Source: Pezizomycotina sp. ARF18 (taxonomy: Eukaryota > Ascomycota). Taken from it: a stretch of DNA of 64,000 nucleotides. Location of the stretch: positions 38,849-102,848 of the forward strand of contig AZLU01000148.1 of assembly GCA_002224055.1 (NCBI GenBank), written 5' to 3'. Below, in pieces: positions 47,044 to 59,229 of this stretch. The stretch's first letter is position 1; each line of letters starts with the position of its first letter. The position numbers and the translations under genes were made by a program. The notes under the pieces are model-generated. The model made no database searches. It was not told the DNA's origin and was given only the letters and a program-made list of their open reading frames with translations.

Positions 47044-48191
47044 ATGACGAGCTACACAGGTAAAGTGGCCGTGGTAACAGGCTCAGAGTCTGGTATTGGT
47101 GCTGCGATCGCGCTTGCGCTATCCAAGACACACTCGATCGGGCTGGTATGGTACGAGTCGGCGTCAAATGCGAAATCTATCGAATCCAAGATACTCGAAG
47201 GTAACCGCCATTGTCACGTCGAGATGATACCAATGGATGTATCCAAGCCGACTGAGGCAGCGGACGCTTTAGAACGGTTCGTAAATGAGAAGTTCGGTGG
47301 GCGGCTTGACGTCCTTGTTAATAGCGCCGGTATAGCGAGATACGGCACAACGCTGGAGATCGGATTGGACGTGTTCAACGAAGTGATGAATGTCAACGTA
47401 AGCTCTTGTGCTATCGAAGTTCCTTACAGATTTGAAGTTGTGTTTCGAAAAAGGCTATATTGACAATGAGACGGTTATTTACAGTGTATCGGACCGTTCT
47501 TCCTGATGCAACGAGCCGCGAACATCATGATCAAGCACTCAGCTCCACTTCCGACCGCCACATCTACCGTTGCAACACTTGTACCTACATCCGCCGTCTC
47601 GCCACGCCGCCTTCAAGTACACCTCAATTTCCGAAGATTATCACGTCAGATGGCACCCCTACGCAGATTAATCTCCCGCCGTTTCAGTCTCCGCAACCAG
47701 TCATGCCACAAAGCGGTTGATAAATATAACATCAGTGCACGCTCACACACCCATACCCAACTCGCCCGCGTACTCTGCTGCTAAAGCTGGTCTAGCGAAC
47801 TTGACGTCCGCTCTGGCTGTGGACCTCGCGCGGTACGGCATCACAGTTAACGCGGTCGCTCCGGGTATGGTAGCGACAGGTATGACCGGGTATGAGAACA
47901 TCGATGCGGCAACGGTGTCCACTCCGGATTATGTCCTCTCGGTCGGCCTGGAAATCCAGCGGAGATAGCGGGACTGGTGAAGTGGCTCGCGGACGGCGAG
48001 GGCAGCAGTTATGTTACCGGCAGAGCATTGCTGTTGACGGTGGGTTCATGAAAGTTAATCCGCAGTTTTACGAAACTTTCGGGAGGCCGGACATTAGCGG
48101 GGGGGGTTTGAAACACCTTGGGATGAGGCGAGATTTGGGCGAAACTTTAAGTGGTATAGATTTTCAAGGCGGTAATTCCGGCGGTTCGTGA
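47044..48191 (+). CDS. short-chain dehydrogenase/reductase (SDR) with unusual insertion
   Basis: NAD(P)-dependent oxidoreductase with a Rossmann fold. The ATG at 47044 (MTSYTGKVAVVTG) is preferred over the upstream one at 46978 because it lies directly before the first strand. Motifs: TGSESGIGAA (cofactor TGxxxGIG), MDVS, LDVLVNSAGIARYG (NSAG), intron 47398-47484 (GTAAGC...CAG), then CIGPFFLMQRAANIMIK. The catalytic set appears as INITSVHAHTPIPNSPAYSA with AKAGL (Ser...YxxxK), then TVNAVAPGMVATGM and GEGSSYVTG with AVDGGFM at the C-terminus. Between IMIK and LINITS about 180 bp are extra, coding a Pro/Ser/Thr-rich stretch (for example HSAPLPTATSTVATLVPTSA, then PPFQSPQPVMPQSG). The C-terminus extends about 45 residues beyond VDGG. 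Three or more single-base breaks. Substrate unknown. Confidence 0.85.
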
Positions 48192-49879
48192 AATTGCGCA
48201 CGAGAAATGCGAAGATGGCGTTTACAGGCGAGTATATGCGCATCCAGTGACAGGAAAGTAAACATCGCGCGCTTGTTTTTGTTTGTAATTAACAAACATC
48301 GGGTCTAGAAAGCTCAGTTTAGCATTTGTTTCAAAACACGAGTGTAAACGCCACTTCGCGGTTGTAAGACGAGTCCAGAGACGAGCGAACCGGGGCAATG
48401 CCGTCGAATCATGAGAGTTCCAGAGTGATGCCTTGGTTACTTATTTAGACACCTGTATATTTCTGATCGTTAGTAGGAGTGTATCCTCAAAAATAGAATG
48501 AATGTCGAAGGGCATGGAGAAAAGAGATATAATAGCACCGGCAACCATGGCTGAGGTATGGCACGTCGTCTTCTCGTGCCATGACTTCCTTGTCATCCTT
48601 TGGGTATGACGTGTAAATAGACCTTGTCCTGCCACTGTTAACGAAATTAATCTTAGCTCCAGCTATTATATGTCGGGATAATAGAGGATTGACTCTGGAG
48701 CAAACCATATTCGTATCTGTTTTTCGTTGTTCGCGATTTACCGTCTGCCAATAACATCACGTTAGTGACCGACACCGCGGATCCTATCGAAGAAAATATC
48801 TCATTATGGAAGTGAAGATTTTCTGGAAGAACTTACCACCATGGTTTAGGCAGGTATCCCGAAAAGAAAACCCTTGCTGTCCAATGTGAATTTCCTTTTT
48901 CTTAATTTAAACTGTCGGCGTCGTCATGGGGAGTATGTGAGGCGCAGCAGTGAGTGAACATTGACGGTTTCCCGAATCCCTGAGATTTTGTTGTTCGCAC
49001 ATCAAGCTGTGAAAAAATGTCGCTTAGGTTATGGAAAGCGATACAGCATAGGTAGGAGTTATCTTCTTATAGTTTAGATCGGAAGTTTGGTCGTAACCTA
49101 AGACGGGAGAAGAGATGCAAGATGTTGGCTGTCTTTGCAGAAGACGGCTGGCCGAAAATCGTAAGAGATATTCATGCCACAGAACCCAGGCGTCCATAAT
49201 CGAGGGCAACACTATCCTATCTGCTCTTGTTAGGAATTCCTAAAATTCCCTAGGTTGACAATATAGTCGATACTCCTCGGAGTCGTCGTTCGTGGCTGTG
49301 TATATCAGGATGTAAGCAAAAGTAACCCTGATTGAAAGATTGATTGTGCTAAAGTGAATCGTGAAGCGGCGGAGACGAGTCGCATGTCTTAATTGATGAA
49401 ATAATGCCGATGCATTTGCATAAGCGCTTGATTAATTTTTTGGATTCAAATACAAGTATGTTCTTTGTTCTAATATACAATGATGATTGTTTCTCTTATT
49501 TCTTCTATGCAATAAATATTCAAAGGGATAAATCTTTTTATACGAAACGGTGGTAAAGGGGCAGTACATATATTATTAGTATAGTCGAGGGGAAATGTAG
49601 TAAAACAGAAAACGCCATCCAGTAACGCCAGGGAGTGCATGAATATGTGAGATATAAGGACAAATAACGGTCTCGCTGTATATGCAATGATGCTCCGCTT
49701 TAACTTAGACATCCAGTCAAAGCCAGGCTCAACGCTTCGCAAACTGAAAATGTGAACTGAAGGGATATGACAAAGGACAAAAAAAAAAAAAGGAAAAGAA
49801 AATGAAATGGAGGAAAAGATGGCGCGAAGCAAAATGTGAGTGCATGAAAGGAGGCATTAATCGAAGTTGTTTTCGTTGT
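48192..49879. other. intergenic
   Basis: About 1.7 kb with no supported gene. The minus frame at 49470-49832 is hydrophobic and overlaps an A12 run; it looks like 3' flank of the next gene rather than a gene. Confidence 0.4.
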
Positions 49880-50774
49880 TTAGCGGCGCTTATTCGACGA
49901 TGGTCTCGATGAATCGCCATCGTTTACTGAGTCCGACGTGTGGCCATTCTCGACATCCTTAAACTGGTTCAACTCCCTCATCCTCTTCTCTTCCCTCTTA
50001 GCCATGCTGTAGAAGATCCTGCTACCGTGTACCTGAGCCGCGGAGAAGGCCAAATGGAGTAGGGGAGTCGCGACTTGAACGAAGTATCCCACTTATCCAA
50101 AGCTGTCCGAAGAGCCACATGGCGACAATAGTTTCGGAGATGGTACCCGCAAAGGTCGTTGCCGCCGTTACATAGAAGAACTTCCTCAGGAAGGCATGGT
50201 CGTTGGCCCTCGTCCTATAGAGAATGATCGCGATATTTGGAAGGAATTCGGCGATTACATCGAAGGCACCCAGACGCAGCAGAGCACAAATTCGTACACG
50301 CAATCTTTATGTCCGTCTATGCTGAGAGATACCGCGGCCTGGGCAACCAGAATCGTTCCCATATGGTGAAGGGCACCGATGGGAGATACTTTAGTCCTAT
50401 AGAGAAGCTCCAGTATATACATTGAAACAAGAAGCTGGGACGAGATGAGGAGCATGTCGCCGAGCGTCGTGTGCTTCATGCCCAGGAAGGAGGTGTTGAG
50501 CTGCGCGTGTCGAACGCTACGGCGAGGAAAGGGTAACCCGCCATGAGGAGGAGCAGGATGCGTATTGTAGCTTGTATGTGATGATTAACGAAACCGCGGC
50601 GGTTGGTTTCCGACAGTCCGGCGTACGATTCCCGTAGAAATGCTTCATGGCGAAGCCTTCGAGGAAATATGACTTGACTAGGTAAATCATGCACAAAATA
50701 ACGGAAAGGATTAGACCAGACCATGGCACTAGCCGAGATATTGACATATGCGGATGGTGTGAGAGATGAACCAT
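49880..50774 (-). CDS. multi-pass membrane protein, TLC-domain-like
   Basis: The ATG at 50774 is followed by an early TM segment (LILSVILCMIYLVKSYFLEG). After shifts come HIQATIRILLLLMAGYPFLA, then LLISSQLLVSMYILELLYRT and the stretch KVSPIGALHHMGTILVAQAA, which resembles the paired-histidine element of TLC (TRAM/LAG1/CLN8) domains. Further segments are GAFDVIAEFLPNIAIILYRT, FFYVTAATTFAGTISETIVA and YFVQVATPLLHLAFSAAQVH. The hydrophilic tail AKREEKRMRELNQFKDVENG ends SNKRR at 49880. About 300 aa with six or seven helices. TLC proteins act in ER lipid synthesis, trafficking or sensing; the assignment rests on the HH motif and topology and could be wrong. Four or more single-base breaks. Confidence 0.6.
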
Positions 50775-53700
50775 GGCGAGAATAAAGGGGTTGAGAGTTT
50801 AGATTTGAAGGAGAATAATATATATCTTAAGATTTGTTTATCCGGTACAATGATCTAAATAAAAAGCCGTGTATATAGTATTGAACTTCCACCTGAAAGG
50901 AAAATGGGAATAAGTCGAAAGTTCAGGGTCCAGAACGAAATCAGGAGTCGAGAGAGTCTGTATAGTTTACTTATAAACCCTCCACTGGTGTGAGTGATTA
51001 TATATAGGAGGCGTTTATTTACTACCAAAACTAATACCAATATAACAGTATACAACCTCCCACTATAAACTTACCAGGAGATTGCACAGCGGTACCATCC
51101 ATTAGCATTACAAGGGGCACTATCATAATTGGCCCCGAGCCCTGCTCCGGTCGTCAGGTAGGAAAAAGGAAAAAAAAAATTATGGAATGTTACGAGAGTT
51201 TGCCCTGAAGGATAAATGAAAAAGCAAAAAGGAAAAAAAAAGAAAAAGTGAATATATCGCGAGCAGAATCTAAGAGTTTCGGATTGCACGAGTCACAAAA
51301 AAGAAATTAAAGAGCGAGAATATCGTGTAGGGTAGGAAAAATCAACAAAAAAAAAAGGGTAATTACAATGTATAGATCGCCGTATTTGCAAGTGGGCGGT
51401 GCTGGACTTGAAGAAAATAGCATAGCACTGTTATAAACCCTCTCGGGATTGTGGATATTCGCTGAAGGGGTTGTCGTGAAGCGGTTACAGGATGAGTATC
51501 AGCCTGTATTCTTCAGCAGGCCTTAAAAAAATGCTTATTCTACCGCAAATTTACAAAGGTCGACCGGGACAGGGTGTCCGTTTGCCTTTGCTTACTTCGA
51601 ATCTTCCCTTTTTGTTCCCTTTTATCCTCAAGAAACGGAACTTAAAGTGTAAATACAAGGGTATCACGGTGGTTTTTTCGCAATATCGTGTAATCTTGCA
51701 ATGACCGCTTAGTCAAGCTGTAAAACTATCTCAGCTGCTGTTTCCAAGTTATTCGGGCATTGCGTTTCTCGGATTAAGAAACCACTACGCCCAAGAGGCG
51801 GGTGACGCATTTATGCCGTTAACGGCAGATAGCTACTTTAAATGGTCGTGAAACCGTGAGAAAGAACGGACAGAAGACCAAGAAAACAGGCGAGGCGCAA
51901 CAAGGGGGAACGATGAATTATTGGAAGTCTTGCTTAGTGTCACTAACCTCCCAAATGTGTGATGATTTGGCGTATCGCCCACGATATACATGATGGACCT
52001 TACTGGAAAGTACCCGTTACAGGTGGTGTTATACGTAAAACGCACACTTAACCTCGAAATATACCCCTAGTTCCCATTCTTGAACCCTTCTCGCTCTCCT
52101 TTTCTTCAGTATGGAAACAAGGTATAATTGGTGAACTACTAGTCGCTTTCCTCTTATCCTTCTTTATCTTCTATTTAAAGGAAGGTGTCTAGCAATAATC
52201 GTCTGAGAGGATGGCTATGTTATTGTTTTCTTTATTTATTTTCTTTCTTCTCTCTGTAACGTAGGGGTTAATTTATGGCCTGAGGATCAGGGTGACACTG
52301 AGCCTGCCCTCTATTGGTTCATACCCCCGGACCGATGTGGGTCTGGGGTTCGATCGTCGCTATTTGTTTCCAAAAATGCGCAAGTGTTAGAAGACAAGCT
52401 TTTTTGACTGATCGGAGAATGTCTCGCTTGAAAAGCACTCTGGCTTCCAAATGCTTGGCTTTGAGATTAAACAGTTTCCTCTCGGGGTGGGGAATCTTGC
52501 TAGGTGCGGGTATGAGTTTCGAGGACTAAAATGAAGAGGAAATTAGAGATTTTCATGCAGTTGGCCCTTTTCTTAATTACGAGCGGCAGGTTTTGCAAGT
52601 AAACACCTCAAGCTCTTCCCTACAAGACTCCGAAGGATTGATCTGATCGAGGTATTCCTCTGTTGCGAAAAGAACAGCTACTTAGGAGGCGAAAAATGTG
52701 AAAAATTATGGAAGGAAGAATCGTGATCGCCAAACACTCAAAGTCACAAAAAGATTCTTTTATTGGGAAATATAAATGGCTTCCTTTTAATAAAGGAGCC
52801 CTGCCAGTGGGAGATTGTCCGTGGAAAATCGAAAATTAACCTTTGAAACGGGCAGATTACACATCATCCTTGTAAATGAGGTAGTATCTTGAAGTCCGTA
52901 TTCAGTTGTTCACCGGAATACGTCGATACACTTTTAGGAAGGATTTGCTTGAACCAGGGTCCCGTACAAGCCCCAGGCAACGAACAAAGCGTCGGAATTC
53001 TGTAGTGGAGCAAAGCCTCAAAAGCCAATCGTGGAAAAGAGGCGACAGAAGTGGTTCTTGTTAAATTAGGGAGATGTGAAACTCAACACAGCCTCGAAGT
53101 CACGATCCAATGCAAAGTAGACAAGATTTGTGAGAGGGGAAGAGAGATTTCTTTTTCATTCTACTGGCAAATAATTCCCCTCCAAAGCTTTGTAAAATCG
53201 GTTGAAACATTAAAAGAATATTCGTAAGTGTATCAGTATTGTTTCTTTAGTAGGATTAGTATCAATTTCTCGATACATTACGCGAAGTTGGCGATACGAG
53301 CGTCGATATTGAGAATTTTACCAGCAACAAAAAAAAGTAGTTAGATTTGCACTTGTAGCCCCACTCAAAGGGGGCGCTCAGACTTGACATGGCCTGTTTC
53401 CTCAATCGTGTGATGGAATTTCGATATTTCATAAACACCGGGTTACCTACTTCTTCACTCCGGGATCGGAAGCTGTTGGTGTAATGCATATACGCGTGAA
53501 CGTGATGATAATAAAAGCCAGAATCTATCAGCATTTCTTCTCGTCGAGGTGTTGTAAGTCTATCCGGGGATACACTCAAGATCGTTTTAGGGTCTATTTA
53601 CACAATTGCCGCGGGTATTTAACGGCTCCACGCACTCCAGAATTGGGGATAACATTGCACTCTGAATGTCTCTTGACAACGTAGCAAAAGAAGAAAAGTC

Positions 53701-55852
53701 TTGAAAATTCTGCATGTGCTATGTGTTCATGCAGGGAAAAATGAAGAATATCATAATCCCTGAGGGATGTCCTAGCCCTGAAAGGAGGCGGAGTCAGCCG
53801 GTGTAGAATTATACCTAGTAAACCCCGAAAAAGGGAAAACGGACACTTTGCCGGGCAGACCTCTCAAAATAGGAAGAGTAGTTCTTCCTCTGTCCAAAAG
53901 CGATTCTGAGAGATCGTGGCGGTGAAGCTTCCAAGTTTTCTAGTTGTATTTTAGAAGGAGAAATCTCCCGAGAAGAATTTTTTTCTAGAAGTAATTCTAG
54001 ATTGTGCCTGAGGGGGTGGCTCCGGCGCAACGATGCTGTCGAGATCCGTGATAAATCATTATCGCAATGTAGTCGTATAAAAACACCAACATTCAGCCAT
54101 TTATCTACCGTGATTTAACGGCAAAAACCGATACTCTACTTGGTGAACATCGGCCACTGTATCGTTATGTGTTTACGCTTAGCTGATGCCCTTTGATAAT
54201 AGGGTAGTATCGAGAGGGCGAAGGCATCCCCGAAACTATTGGTAGCCGGATAGCATAACTTCCGTACTAGAGGCGCCAAGGAAAACCTCGAGCGCAAGCG
54301 CCGAAGCAGCATCCGAAAATTCGAGTATCCCCAATACCTGGATGCACTGCTTTCGCGTGGATGCAACGTGTGAAATAGCAAAGCTTCGCGGCTTTGGTGT
54401 CACAAGAGTATCGCTACACTTAATAGTAAGATCGACATCTCTTTTCCAATGTGAATTCCGCGATACGCTGTAAATTCAAGATTATGAGAAAAGACAACCA
54501 ACCTGGGCCCCTGAACTCGGAAGGTGAGACATGGGAAATTAAGAGGAATTTTCCGACGCAGTGTTCAAGAGGCTTGCCAAGGGATAAGGCTGAATTGAAG
54601 AGGTTCTGACGGATGCTTGCGATGAAAAGACTTATAGTTACATCTCGATAATCATCGTGATCGTGATCATGATCCATATTTCCTTTCAATAAGCACGAAT
54701 AAGAATTTTCTTCGTGTAAAATATAACAAAGCCGTCGTCCAATCTTATAAAAAGGTAATAAGCTTGATAGGGGCGTAAATATCACTATCTAGTGTTAACT
54801 TAAAAACACACGAGTTTATGGTCATCCTTTACTAGATCAAGTATTTGTTAAAGCAACTAAAAGCGCTGGTGATATTACTTATTAGAAGCTTAGATTTAAA
54901 TTTGTAGGCTCGCAAGGAAAATAATTCGAGTGACGATGGATATTAGCTGCAATATGTTGACCATGGAACTTCTTCCACGATGTCGGACTGAGCACTTGGT
55001 TTTGAAACCACGGAATCGGCTCAGCATCTCTGGTCTTGAAACTCGGCTCCCCTATCCATCCTGTGCCCTTAATGCGTTCTTGAAAGGTATTAAAATCTCA
55101 ATAATAGGAAATATCAGAGACCGTTCGTTCCAAAACCATAGGCGGTTTTTGCCGGAGTCCCAAGCCTTGTTGTGGTATCTAACTGTGGATAAGAGATGTT
55201 GGAATTCCTCAACAAAATCACGGGTGGCCTTGGGTGTCCTTTTTTGCGCCTCTTACAGCACTTGGGCGGCGACAATTACTGGTACTCTGGCTCAAATGTT
55301 GACTATCAATATAAGCTTTTTGATAATTAATCCTAAATTCTAGATTGTTGAGTAAAGTTCGCAGGAATTTTTGTCATAGAGCGCTGCTATGTGGGATTTG
55401 TATGCTATGAATTGAAGTGATGTAAGAGCGGGTCCAGACCCGTGCATCCTTTTTAGAGGTATATGCGCTCTTAAATAGAGTCCATTGGCGGAGAAAGACT
55501 TCCAAGGTAACTTCCTTTATCGCCTTTCATGCGAGAGCTTTAACTCTAACCTACAGAAAGCTTAGACCTCAGAAGTGCCGTATTCTAAACCTTATAATTG
55601 TAGCAAAGGAAAAATGAAATACAAATATTCTTAGTGCTCACGATTACAACTTCCACGGTAATGGTGGCCAACTGGTTGATTTGGCTGTTTGGTTACGCGG
55701 ACCTTTCTAAAAACACACCAGAGAATTTCCTGGCAACAACGGTTTGCAAAAGCAGTATAACAACTTTCTTCGCAAAGAAACCGACCACGTTCGAAAGGTC
55801 AAATGCCCGCCTCGTTTAGAAGGGTAGACATCAGTGTAAAATTGGCGAATGG
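50775..55852. other. gene-poor, AT-rich region
   Basis: About 5 kb without a supported gene. A minus-strand piece at about 51071-51150 (GLGANYDSAPCNANGWYRCA, then a GTAAGT donor) could be one exon of a small secreted protein. The longest frame, + 54930-55343 (137 codons), has no recognisable motif. Several A- and T-runs occur at 51165-51350 and 52220-52260. Confidence 0.4.
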
Positions 55853-56019
55853 TACAGTCAGTGGACAAAAGTGTTGGGATACTTTCCTAAAACCGCATTG
55901 AGGACGTCCATAGTATTGTCCTATGCTATGGGATATCAGTGCTCTGCCATAGAGATGTTAGTAGATAGATATAGAGATGTTAAGCTATAGTATAGGGATG
56001 TTATTAGCTAGTAGATATA

Positions 56020-56110
56020 TATAATATAATAAATAATATATAAATAATATAATAAATAATATAATAAATAATATAATAAATTATATAATAAATTAGATAA
56101 TAAATAATTC
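56020..56110. repeat. AT-rich simple repeat (aataatataataa type)
   Basis: About 90 bp of imperfect repeats of an aataatataata unit within the mobile element. Confidence 0.8.
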
Positions 56111-56161
56111 CGAAATCGATATAAAAATGTAAAATAAAATATAAAATTATATAAAAATATC

Positions 56162-56295
56162 TTGGCGGGTTAACCCGACCCGCACCGGGCCGAGGCCGGG
56201 TACCCGGCCCGGCCGCCAAATTCCAAATCTTGACCCGGGCCCGGCCCGGCGCCTTAACCCGACCGGGTCGAGTACCTGAACCCGGGTTCAACCTA
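56162..56295. repeat. GC-rich low-complexity palindromic island
   Basis: About 130 bp made mostly of CCCGACC/GGGCCGG/CCCGGG words with several self-complementary strings (for example gggttaaccc near its start, gacccgggcc and acccgggt), abruptly bounded by DNA that is nearly all A/T. It lies inside the Tc1/mariner-type element and could fold into strong hairpins. Confidence 0.8.
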
Positions 56296-56504
56296 GAACG
56301 CTAATAAAGATTTTAAAAAATAAAATAAAATTTAATATTTTATAAAATTTTAATATATTATTATTATATATATAATTAACGTAAGTTTTAATTTATAAAA
56401 CTCCGATAATAATTAATTATGTTATCGTTAATTTAAGATATTATAGAACTTAAAGAAATTACTGTTCTAAGAAAATGTTCTAATACTTTTATCCACTAAC
56501 TGTA

Positions 56505-57968
56505 TACGCTAAAAAGGAGTAGATAGGGTACGAGTTACGTTGATTAAACAGTTAGATACTATCGAGTAAGCCTGTAGGATCTCGTATAAAGACCCTACTT
56601 AATGGCTCTCGCTACTTAGGCTTAGCTGCTAGCTATTGGCATGCTAAAGAGGCATGACAAATCTACAGGCATCGAGATGATGCTTATATAGCCAAGAAGG
56701 AAAAAACTTCAGCTAAAGATATTAAAATTATAATATTATTAATTTATTATATAAGTCCGTCTTTGCTTTCATTAATTTAGATACTTCTATAAAACGGTCT
56801 ATCTAATCTCATTTGTATCGGCTCGGAGATTCGAGTCGAGGCCTGCGACGTCTATTACGATTGTAATAACCACGGTGAAATTCTCGGCAACAAGCAGCGG
56901 AAGAAGAGTTTGTTAGCGTAGAGAGTTTGAGCCAGTTTGATCTCATTGCTCTAACTGGATGAACTTATCCCTAAGTTCCTGTGTCATAATGGGTTCAATC
57001 CTAGATTTATGTTCAAACTAATTATAGCGGCGGAGGGTATGATAAAGGTATAAGCTCGCTAAAGCTATTGTATATAGAGCCCCTTGATTGTTGAGATGAT
57101 TAAACGGTCTGGAGTTGTGAAAATTGCTCGAAACTGCGAATGGATCTGATTTATATATGGCTCATGCTTGACTTTATTCGACTTTATTCTGAGCGAGACT
57201 TTAATGTGCTTCATTTTAGACGAGCTTTTTGGAAAGAAACGAAGCAGTCTAGGCTTGCTAGTGTTTCTGAATCTCACGATTCCGTGAGACAAGGCGACGC
57301 GGCATGTTGATTCTTCGAATTTCCTGAAACATCAACTTTGATAAGGTGGTTCTGGACTTCATCCCTACCATTCTAGCCTATACTATAGTTGGAATGCGCT
57401 AGGTATAAATTGATATGGCTACGTAGGTGTACTCAAGATGGGTCATGGCAAGAGATTCAAACTGCTATTGTACTACTTACCGGAAATCGTGAGAACACCG
57501 TACTTGAATAGAACTTATACACGAGCGAGCTCTTACTGTGTAGAATTTGAACGAAGGTCCTACAAAAGGCCTAGAGGTACTAATACTTTCATAAGTTTAT
57601 AACTAACTTTGGTCCATAAGTTACAGATCCTCCTTGTCAGGATTTGAAGCTCTTTAACGGGTGCGCGTTCGGAAATTTGTAAGTCCCAAGGTATGATCCA
57701 TCTTGATTTTTGGCATTGCAAGAAAATACCATCTCGAGCGAGCTCATAAGAAACCCTGGTGTACGTCCAAAGACCGATCGTTATTAACACTGCCCTAAAG
57801 GCGTTGTTGAGGAATGCTCTAAGGCGTCCCTTGATTGGGAGGTTCCGATTTTTCTTACAGCAACAATTATGATCGTATATCCGTGCGAGTTCTAGAAGAC
57901 CACGTTCAGGGCAACAAACCCAGCGAAACTGTACGAGTTCGATTGAGAAACACTCTTAACAGGCCATC
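56505..57968. other. AT-rich intergenic
   Basis: No supported gene. A short minus-strand stretch around 57650-57760 (FSCNAKNQDGSYLGTYKFPN) looks protein-like but has no gene context. Confidence 0.4.
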
Positions 57969-59229
57969 ATGAGCGGTTGCCTCGTATCTAAGAGATACCG
58001 CGACACAGCTTCGGCAATGTCTAACCGGACATGGCGACGCGGCGGAGATGGAATCCCATTATGGCCTGCCATTTGTCATTATCGCATCCCGAGCTCGGCT
58101 CAGTGCTTTATAAAGGCGGAAGTCCTCTGCCTATTGCATCGAAAGCAATCCATTTTAGTGCCAACCAATCCAAGGTCGAAACTTGCGGTGTAGAAAGTTC
58201 ACGACGGTCGATATCATCCTGCGACACTCCCACACCCCGTACAAGGCGACCTCGCTTGAAATTATCGATTCCTAATAAACTCAAGTTCGAATTCCTTAAG
58301 AGTGCATTCCTTGTTAATATACCCCAAGAGATTAGGCTAGAGAGGCGCTTCAGTCGGGACAATCCACTAAACTCATCCTTACCGACTCTGCTTTCCAAGT
58401 CTCGTCATGGAGACGCTCTCGGCGACCGCAAACTTCCGGTCCCCACGGCCACCCTGCTCCCTCACGGCCAGTTTGGAATGTTGGAAATACCTTTAAAGCT
58501 GTGTTTTGCTGGCGAGGAGAGATTGGACGCGGAAAAGCTACAAGTGGATTCTATTATCCGGCCACGATGCCGATGGAAAAAGGCCAACCAGGAACAGGTT
58601 ACTTCGAATACAATTTCTTTTGATAGCTCCTCGATGCTGAAGGACCATCATTGGAATAGTAGTATTATCGAATTTATATAGCGCGAAAAGCACCGAACGG
58701 CGGCGGCCAATGGTCAACAAACGAAGAGATTGTACAGTCTCTGGCAAAATTCACTAAAACATTCACTGAATTTCCACTTCCACAGCAGCCCATTGCCGGA
58801 TACAGGGGATGGAGATGCCCCGGGCGCAGTCGCGATCATGCTCTAAACGATCATGATAACAACCCGTTTTAAAGCCACTGCCTAGTACGCCAGCCGCAAC
58901 ATCACAAACGCCCCAAGGGCGGTGTAATCAAACAAATTCCTCGAAGCTCTGGATTCGCTATTTCAACACCAAGCGCCTCTCCGATGTTTTCGAAGACTGC
59001 AGTATACTCCAGGACTAGTAAGGATGACTTCAGATTCAGTCCATATCCTTTGCGCAGATTATCGAAAGAGGAACCGCTCGCACACCGCTGCCATTCCATG
59101 CCAACATCGCCAATCTTTCCCAAAAGAAAACTGGAAATCGAGAATTCGAGCGTTTCTCAGACTCCTAATTTACAAAATCTTCAGAGCGAGCGAAAAAAAT
59201 GCAGGAGGAAGCGGAATCTAGAAGACTAG
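57969..59229 (+). CDS. hypothetical protein, about 400 aa (frame-broken)
   Basis: Contains the longest uninterrupted frame after the transporter exon (58031-58681, 216 codons). The likely path: MSGCLVSKRYRD start at 57969, then ESHYGLPFVIIASRARLSAL (about 58050-58110), LYKGGSPLPIASKAIHFSAN, IILRHSHTPYKATSLEI, KLKFEFLKSAFLVNIPQEIR, LLPHGQFGMLEIPLKLCFAG, ERLDAEKLQVDSIIRP, then after 58681 APNGGGQWSTNEEIVQSLAK and a Ser/Lys-rich end (SASPMFSKTAVYSRTSKDDF ... KCRRKRNLED) with the stop at 59229. Four or more single-base breaks. No TM, no signal peptide. The strand-rich central part (LEIPLKL, IILRHS) suggests a beta-sandwich, but I do not recognise the family. Confidence 0.55.

Larger units (their letters stand above)
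55853..56504. mobile_element. non-autonomous Tc1/mariner-type element (MITE-like), 648 bp
   Basis: Terminal inverted repeats flank the element. The left end at 55855 reads cagtcagtggacaaaagtgt. The right end, ending at 56502, is its reverse complement with only transitions (expected cacttttgtccactgactg, found tacttttatccactaactg). Both ends abut a TA dinucleotide (55853-55854 and 56503-56504), the target duplication of Tc1/mariner elements. The CAGT...GGACAAAAGTGTTGGGA terminus is typical of that superfamily. About 24-26 bp of TIR were compared, with five C-to-T or G-to-A differences and no other kind. No transposase frame lies inside. Internally there are short repeats with agagatgttag, an AT-rich simple repeat and a GC-rich island. 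Confidence 0.8.

Noticed and set aside
49470-49832. 120-codon hydrophobic minus-strand ORF next to the TLC-like gene
   Set aside because: Includes a translated A12 run and lies downstream of the stop of the membrane protein; more likely 3' UTR.
54930-55343. 137-codon plus-strand ORF
   Set aside because: Longest frame in the AT-rich interval, but no recognisable domain and chance length is plausible; kept only as a remark.
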